Assembly (NCBI GenBank): GCA_019247865.1
Contig: JAFBAJ010000138.1
Span: 1-8,862 of the forward strand
Reading direction: 5' to 3'
From: Acidobacteriota bacterium
GTDB taxonomy: Bacteria; Acidobacteriota; Blastocatellia; Pyrinomonadales; Pyrinomonadaceae
DNA: 8,862 bases
Position 1 is the first letter of the stretch; every line of letters begins with the position of its first letter. Positions 4,557 to 8,862 of this stretch are shown piece by piece. Under the pieces are notes generated by a model that did no database searches, had not been told where the DNA came from, and saw nothing but the letters and a program-made list of their open reading frames with translations. A program made the position numbers and the translations under genes.

Positions 4557-6653
4557 ATGAAGTTTCTCAAACTCTTTATCCTGGCTCTCTTCATCCCGGC
4601 GCTGACCGTCTCGCTCTGGCTGACGCCCACCGTGAAGAGTCAATCCGGCCCGACCGAAGCCCCCGCGGCCTTCGATAACATGACCAACGGCTTTACGGAT
4701 CAGGGCACGGACCCGAACGCCCCCGGCACCTTCGTCGGAGACAAAACGGTTTTTGAAAAACGGGACACGCCGGAGACTGGCCTCGGCCCGGTCTACAACG
4801 CGCAGTCCTGCGCAGAGTGTCACCAGAACCCTGTGACGGGCGGCATCAGCCAGCTCTTCGAGTTAAGAGCCGGACACAGCGCGCCCGACGGGACGTTTGT
4901 GGATGCGCCCGGCGGCTCGCTCATACAGGCGCGTGCGATCAACGCCGAGATACAGGAGCGCGTGCCCGACGGCTCGCGCATCATCTGCTCGAAGAACGCA
5001 GACCAGATGTTTTTGATGGGCTTCGACGGCGGCCAGTACGGCGAGATCAACAACGACCCGACGGGCGTCAACTTCGCTTCCTTCTCGCCGGACGCGCGGC
5101 AGGTTCTGTTCTCCAAAGCGGTGAGCGGCATCAAGCAGATTTTCGTGATGAACGTGGACGGCACGAACCTGACGCAGCTGACCAGTAACCCGACCTCCTC
5201 TTCGATCCACGCGGTCTGGTCGCCCGACGGGGCGAGCATCGCGTTCGCCAACAACAGCGTGGACGGCTTTCAAATCTGGACGATGAAACCGGATGGTAGT
5301 GCGCAGACGAATGTGACCAACGACGGCATCGGCGGCAACGACTTTCCGACCTGGTCGCCGGACAGCCAGTCGATTGCGTTTCAGCGTTTGCGCAACGGCG
5401 CGCAGACGGATGTCTGGGTGATGGCTGCGGACGGGAGCGGCCAGACGAACCTGACCAACACGACCGGCTTCTTCTTCAACGGCAATCCTTCGTGGTCGCC
5501 CGGCGGCAAGTGGATCGCCTTCGGCAGCACGCGTGACGGCAACTCGGAAATTTACATCATGCGGATCAACGGCACGTTCCAGACGCGGCTCACCAACAAC
5601 TCTGCGAACGACAGCGCCCCGGCGTGGTCGCCCGACGGAGAGCTGATCGCTTTTCAGAGCACGCGCGTCAGCGGCGGCTTCAAAATCTTCATCATGGCGA
5701 CGAACGGCAACAACCAGACGCTGCTCCTCAAACAGGGCTTCGCCACTTACACCAACCCGCAGTGGTCGCCGGACTTTGGCGAAGATGTCCGAACCTTCCG
5801 CTCTTCGCTCAACCTGCTCGGCGACGGCTTTGTGGAGGCCACGGACGATTCGACGCTCCTCGCCATACGCGACAGCCAGCCCCTCGACATGCGCGGGACG
5901 GCCATCTCCGTGCCGCTCCTGGAAGCTCCGAGCCAGACGCGCATCGGCCGCTTCGGCTGGAAGGATTCAGTCGCCAGCCTGCTCTCATTTTCAGCGCTCG
6001 CTTATCTGGGCGAGGTTGGGGTGACGAGCCCCTTACAACCGAACGAGTCCAGCTCGCTGGGACGTTCCGTGATGAGCTTCGATCCGGTGCTGCCTGACCC
6101 GGAGGACGACGGAGGTGCTCAGGGCTTTGGCGCAGATGTCGAAGCCTTCACGCGCTTCATGCGTTCGCTCAAGGCTCCGCCGCGTGACCGCAATCTCGTC
6201 CCGGATGATGCGACAGACCCCGGCTCGGCGCTCTTCGACAGCCTGAGCTGTTCGGTCTGTCACGTGCGCTCGATCACGACCACGCCCGTCGCGGGGACAG
6301 TCCTCAACGGCGGGACGTTCACCGTGACCACGCATCTCGCCAACAAGACGTTCCATCCCTTCGGCGACTTTCTCCTGCACGATATCGGAACCGGAGACGG
6401 CATCGTTGAAACCAACGGCGAGTTGACGCGGAACATGGTGCGGACGGCTCCTTTGTGGGGACTCAGAACGCGCGATCGGCTGATGCATGACGGCGGCTCC
6501 AGCAGCCCCCCGACCAACAGCGGCGCGCAGTCCTTCACCCTCAGCGAAGCCATCCTGCGTCACGGCGGCCAGGCCACGGCCAGCCGCACGGCCTTCCAGG
6601 CCCTCTCCACCACGCAGAAGGCGCAACTGTTTAAGTTCCTCAAGTCTCTCTAA
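4557..6653 (+). CDS. Exported di-haem oxidoreductase (DHOR) family protein with an inserted six-bladed TolB/PD40 propeller
   Basis: A 698-residue protein. Residues 1-28 are a signal peptide or anchor (MKFLKLFILALFIPALTVSLWL, likely cut after VKS). Residues about 36-139 are the N-terminal DHOR part with LGPVYNAQSCAECH, a haem-c CXXCH at 85-89. Residues about 140-408 are a propeller. Blade starts (F/W)SP(D/G) occur at 176, 221, 266, 313, 357 and 403 (period 44-47), each followed by an IAF-type strand, an IW/IY-M strand and xDGxxQTNLTN-like turns. The segment SRIICSKNADQMFLMGFDGG (141-160) supplies the strands missing after the last WSPD, giving a closed six-blade ring. Residues about 409-698 resume DHOR: VRTFRSSLNLLGDGFVEA, IGRFGWK (463-469), the second CXXCH at 565-569, FHPFGDFLLHDIGTGDG, RTAPLWGL, LMHDGG and ILRHGG. 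Without the insert about 430 residues remain. DHOR proteins are exported c-type haem proteins with poorly defined substrates. A strong AGGAGGT at 4546 and upstream promoters support a single-gene unit ended by a hairpin at 6694-6761. Confidence 0.93.
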   Translation: MKFLKLFILALFIPALTVSLWLTPTVKSQSGPTEAPAAFDNMTNGFTDQGTDPNAPGTFVGDKTVFEKRDTPETGLGPVYNAQSCAECHQNPVTGGISQLFELRAGHSAPDGTFVDAPGGSLIQARAINAEIQERVPDGSRIICSKNADQMFLMGFDGGQYGEINNDPTGVNFASFSPDARQVLFSKAVSGIKQIFVMNVDGTNLTQLTSNPTSSSIHAVWSPDGASIAFANNSVDGFQIWTMKPDGSAQTNVTNDGIGGNDFPTWSPDSQSIAFQRLRNGAQTDVWVMAADGSGQTNLTNTTGFFFNGNPSWSPGGKWIAFGSTRDGNSEIYIMRINGTFQTRLTNNSANDSAPAWSPDGELIAFQSTRVSGGFKIFIMATNGNNQTLLLKQGFATYTNPQWSPDFGEDVRTFRSSLNLLGDGFVEATDDSTLLAIRDSQPLDMRGTAISVPLLEAPSQTRIGRFGWKDSVASLLSFSALAYLGEVGVTSPLQPNESSSLGRSVMSFDPVLPDPEDDGGAQGFGADVEAFTRFMRSLKAPPRDRNLVPDDATDPGSALFDSLSCSVCHVRSITTTPVAGTVLNGGTFTVTTHLANKTFHPFGDFLLHDIGTGDGIVETNGELTRNMVRTAPLWGLRTRDRLMHDGGSSSPPTNSGAQSFTLSEAILRHGGQATASRTAFQALSTTQKAQLFKFLKSL

Positions 6654-6673
6654 GGGAAGCGGGGAATAGCTCA

Positions 6674-6689
6674 CACCAAGTCGCCAAGT
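6674..6689 (+). repeat. Two tandem octamers (CACCAAGT, CGCCAAGT)
   Basis: Two copies of an eight-base unit differing at one position lie just after the stop of the di-haem/propeller gene and before the large hairpin. The unit resembles the CGCAAAGN octamer of the palindrome at 607-683 (same 8-nt period, C-C-AAG core). It may be a degenerate remnant of the same repeat class. With only two copies, chance is possible. Confidence 0.4.
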
Positions 6690-6693
6690 GAAC

Positions 6694-6761
6694 GAGGGTG
6701 TAGGGGATAGGGTGTAGTAAAAGAGAGGTCTTTGCTACACCCTATTCCCTACACCCTTTTT
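6694..6761 (+). terminator. Long hairpin with T-run between convergent genes, arms built from tandem AGGGTGTAG units
   Basis: The arms at 6694-6721 and 6731-6758 pair along 28 positions with three G·U wobbles in RNA and no true mismatch (the DNA core 6695-6717 with 6735-6757 has one mismatch in 23). The loop is 9 nt (6722-6730). Each arm contains AGGGTGTAG twice (6695-6703 and 6709-6717 on the left). Five T residues (6757-6761) finish the right arm, so on the plus strand this is a plausible intrinsic terminator for the di-haem/propeller gene (stop 6653). No T-run follows on the minus strand. It starts 40 bp after one stop codon and ends 8 bp before the stop codon of the convergent regulator gene. 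The internal repeats suggest a dispersed repeat reused as a terminator. Confidence 0.75.
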
Positions 6762-6768
6762 CGCTTTG

Positions 6769-7572
6769 TTAACTGCTGCCGGCGTTGAGGAGCTGCTGCA
6801 ACTGTTCGCGGCGGCTGCGGCTGAGCTTGAGTTCCGTGCCGTCGTGGAGGATGACCAGATATTCGCCGTTGAAGTGCAGGTGCATCTCTTTGACGCGGTC
6901 GAGGTTGACGATGGAGGAGCGGTGGATGCGCAGGAATTTTTCGGGATCGAGCTTGGCTTCGAGCTCGCTCATCGTCTCGCGCAGGAGGTGGCTCTTGCGC
7001 CCGACGTGCAGCTTGACGTAGTAGTCAGCGGCCTCGATCCAGTCGATCTCATCCGCTTTGAGGAAGAAGACGCGGCTCGCGGATTTGACCATCAGCCGCG
7101 AGAGGTAGCCGGAGGAGCGCACGCGCGCGGGCTGTGCGTCGCGGTCTTCGAGCAGGGCGACGAGCCGCCGGCTGAGCTGGTTGATCTCGCGCTGCTCGAT
7201 CTGCGCCTTGGCCTGTTGCAGCGCCTTCTCGAACCGCGCGTCGTCGAAAGGCTTTAAGAGATAATCGAGCGCGTGCACCTCGAACGCCTTGATCGCGTAC
7301 TGGTCATAGGCCGTGACGAAGATGATGGCGGGAATCTCTGCGGCGTCGATCTGCGCGAGCACGTCGAAGCCGCTCATGACGGGCATCTGGATATCCAGGA
7401 AGAGAAGGTCGGGCGGCTGCCTGCTGATGACGCTGACGGCCTCCGCGCCGCTGCCGCATTCTCCCAAAAGCTCGATCTCCGCGTCGTCTTTGAGGAGCAG
7501 GCGGATGTTGCGGCGCGCCAGCGGCTCGTCGTCCACGATGAGGGCTCTGATCTTTTTGCTCTTTCTCTCCAA
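6769..7572 (-). CDS. LytTR-family response regulator (REC plus LytTR DNA-binding domain)
   Basis: A 267-residue protein. Residues about 7-120 are a receiver domain with acidic D14/D15, phospho-acceptor D60 (LLFLDIQMP), T87 (FVTAYD) and K107 (LLKPF), all intact. A charged linker (about 120-155) leads to a LytTR domain (about 160-262) with the typical DEIDWIEAADYYVKLHVG, LRETMSELEAKL, FLRIHRSSIVNLDRVKEM and LHDGTELKLSRSRREQL. It should be phosphorylated by the kinase encoded upstream and bind direct-repeat sites at promoters. The start codon at 7572-7570 is TTG; no in-frame ATG or GTG sits where a receiver domain could start intact, because the next in-frame GTG is V13, next to the acidic pair. 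Only 10 nt separate it from the kinase stop, with a weak CAGG as ribosome-binding site, so low or coupled translation is likely. Its 3' end faces the long hairpin at 6694-6761. Confidence 0.95.
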   Translation of the reverse strand: MERKSKKIRALIVDDEPLARRNIRLLLKDDAEIELLGECGSGAEAVSVISRQPPDLLFLDIQMPVMSGFDVLAQIDAAEIPAIIFVTAYDQYAIKAFEVHALDYLLKPFDDARFEKALQQAKAQIEQREINQLSRRLVALLEDRDAQPARVRSSGYLSRLMVKSASRVFFLKADEIDWIEAADYYVKLHVGRKSHLLRETMSELEAKLDPEKFLRIHRSSIVNLDRVKEMHLHFNGEYLVILHDGTELKLSRSRREQLQQLLNAGSS

Positions 7573-7582
7573 ATCGTGCCTG

Positions 7583-8779
7583 TCAGCTCTCTTCCGCCGC
7601 GAGTTGCAATGGAATCCTGATGACGGCTTCGACTCCGCCCTCCGCGCGGTTCTGCACGTCGAAGCGATAGCGCTCGCCGTAAAGCTGCTCCAGCCGGGCG
7701 CGCGTGTTTGAGAGGCCGATGCCCGCGCCCTCTTCCGGCCGCCGCTGCGTGCGCAGGCCGGGGCCGTCGTCGTAGACCTTGAGCTCCAGTTGCCCGTTCT
7801 CGCGTCGCGCGCTGACGCCCACCGTGCCGGTCGCCGCGCGCTCCGCGATGCCGTGCCGGATCGCGTTCTCGACGAGCGGCTGGAGCATCAGGTTCGGCAC
7901 GCGCGCGTCGAGCGCTTCGGGCGCGATCTGCATCTGCACTTTGAGGCGGTCTGGAAAGCGCATCTGCTGAATGTCCAGATAAAGCTCCAGAAATTCCAGC
8001 TCCTCGCGCAAGGGGACTTCCTGCTTGCCAGCGTTCTCCAGCGTGTGGCGCAAGAGGTCGCTGAGTCCCGCGATCATGCTCACCGCCGCACGGTTCTTCT
8101 GGTCGCGCACGAGCCCCGCGATGCCGTTCAGCGTGTTGAAGAGGAAGTGCGGCTGCAACTGCATCCTCAGGGCCTGCAACTGCGCCTGTGCGAGCTGCGA
8201 TTCGAGCTGCATCGCGCGCCGCTCGCGCTCGCGGAAACGGCGATAGTACGAGAACGCGTAGCCGATGCCGAGGATCATGCCGTACACGATCAGCTCCAGA
8301 TGAAACTCGCTCGCCAGCCGCACCCAGAGCAGATTCAGGAAAGGCTTGTATCGCATCATCTCATCGTAGGGCTTGATGAGGAGCGTCATCTCGATAAAGA
8401 AGACCGAGTGGAGCAGGGCCAGCAGGCAGCACGCGAAGAGATGCAGCGGCAGGTGGCGCTTCCAGGTAGACCTCTCGATGGGGAAGCGCTTGCCTAACCA
8501 GAGGATGAGCGGCGTGAAGACAAACCAGCCGTACCAGCAGCCCACCATCTGCCACAACAGCAGCCGCCAGAGCGCATGATTCATCCCTTCCAGACGGAGC
8601 CCGATGTAGAGCTGGCTCGTGTAGAGCAGGCCGAGCGCCGTCCAGAAGCAGAAGCTCAGGCCCCAGGTCAGCAGCCACGGCCGCCGCCCCGCGAACAACA
8701 TCGCCCCGCTCTTTGGATCTGCGTCGCGTCTCAAGATAGTCTGCGCCCTCGTGCCCGAACCTTTCATCTTTCCGACCAC
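7583..8779 (-). CDS. LytS/YehU-type sensor histidine kinase with four membrane helices
   Basis: A 398-residue protein. Membrane helices lie at about 35-60, 73-96, 109-135 and 155-179, with no recognisable extracellular or PAS/GAF domain, so the membrane block itself must be the sensor or the partner contact. A coiled-coil stretch RERERRAMQLESQLAQAQLQALRMQLQ (about 183-209) joins it to the His_kinase domain with H211 in QPHFLFNTLN. The ATPase part has the N box LVENAIRHG (N305), DDGPGL (337-342) and GAGIGLSNTRARL (about 353-365). It phosphorylates the LytTR regulator encoded 10 nt downstream. The start is uncertain: GTG at 8779 (behind a G-rich run about 8 nt away), ATG at 8767 (residue 5) and ATG at residue 27 all keep the first helix. 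Several cysteines (44, 81, 117, 118) lie in or near membrane helices. The extracellular signal cannot be inferred. Confidence 0.95.
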   Translation of the reverse strand: MVGKMKGSGTRAQTILRRDADPKSGAMLFAGRRPWLLTWGLSFCFWTALGLLYTSQLYIGLRLEGMNHALWRLLLWQMVGCWYGWFVFTPLILWLGKRFPIERSTWKRHLPLHLFACCLLALLHSVFFIEMTLLIKPYDEMMRYKPFLNLLWVRLASEFHLELIVYGMILGIGYAFSYYRRFRERERRAMQLESQLAQAQLQALRMQLQPHFLFNTLNGIAGLVRDQKNRAAVSMIAGLSDLLRHTLENAGKQEVPLREELEFLELYLDIQQMRFPDRLKVQMQIAPEALDARVPNLMLQPLVENAIRHGIAERAATGTVGVSARRENGQLELKVYDDGPGLRTQRRPEEGAGIGLSNTRARLEQLYGERYRFDVQNRAEGGVEAVIRIPLQLAAEES

Positions 8780-8862
8780 GAGTCAACCCCCCGGCAGGCA
8801 AAGCCGCGAAATATGCAGCGAACTGCGGCCTGTGACGGCCAAATAAGCAAAGAGAAAGTCTC
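8780..8862 (-). other. Upstream region of the sensor-kinase gene (cut by the window edge)
   Basis: This is non-coding as far as can be seen. Read towards the kinase gene it contains a CATATT at about 8815-8810 as a weak -10 without a good -35. Two small dyads are present: GCAG-CGAA-CTGC at 8815-8826, and GGCC at both ends of 8827-8840. A run of seven G (minus strand) precedes the GTG start. The promoter may lie at or beyond the window edge. Confidence 0.35.

Noticed and set aside
6766..7257. Plus-strand 163-codon open frame opposite the response regulator
   Set aside because: It lies antisense to a gene with all receiver and LytTR motifs, has no family resemblance, and starts inside the region after the terminator hairpin.
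7790..8497. Plus-strand 235-codon open frame opposite the histidine kinase
   Set aside because: It is codon-aligned with the kinase gene on the other strand, Arg/Leu/Val-rich as expected for a shadow frame, and lacks a plausible start region.

Overview
The window looks like a chromosomal segment of a GC-rich Gram-negative-type bacterium, most likely an Acidobacteriota member of the Blastocatellia/Pyrinomonas kind. The clues are a Hanks-type kinase fused to an FGE/SUMF1-like domain, a di-haem oxidoreductase (DHOR) carrying TolB-type repeats, a LytS/LytTR two-component pair, and intergenic palindromes built from short tandem repeats. The lineage is inferred from gene families and not proven. 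No phage, transposase, CRISPR, rRNA or tRNA gene is visible.

Layout. (1) 2-601 (+): the 3' end of a gene encoding a HEAT-like stretch plus a cyclic-nucleotide-binding domain, possibly the tail of an Npt1/Npt2-type nucleotide transporter. (2) 607-683: a perfect 31-bp inverted repeat whose arms are three tandem octamers, followed by about 300 bp of leader DNA. (3) 987-3023 (+): zinc ribbon, Ser/Thr kinase, one membrane segment, then an extracytoplasmic FGE-like domain. (4) 4128-3007 (-): a two-gene unit, an unrecognised secreted protein followed by a 4HBT/YbgC-type hotdog thioesterase, whose end overlaps the kinase end by 17 bp. (5) 4129-4556: a divergent regulatory region with a TATAAT facing left, two candidate promoters facing right, and a pair of 9-mers 21 bp apart that resemble a LytTR-type operator. 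(6) 4557-6653 (+): an exported protein in which a six-bladed TolB/PD40 propeller lies between the two haem-c halves of a DHOR. (7) 6694-6761: a long hairpin with a T-run between convergent genes. (8) 8779-6769 (-): an operon of a four-TM LytS-family histidine kinase and its LytTR response regulator (TTG start), 10 bp apart.

How it fits together. Much of the window is signalling (cNMP binding, Ser/Thr kinase, LytS/LytTR) around exported or envelope proteins. The most unusual item is the DHOR with an inserted propeller. The most testable regulatory idea is that the nearby LytTR regulator binds the 21-bp-spaced repeats upstream of that gene. No obvious defence or mobile system is present, so the novelty lies in domain architecture and intergenic repeats.
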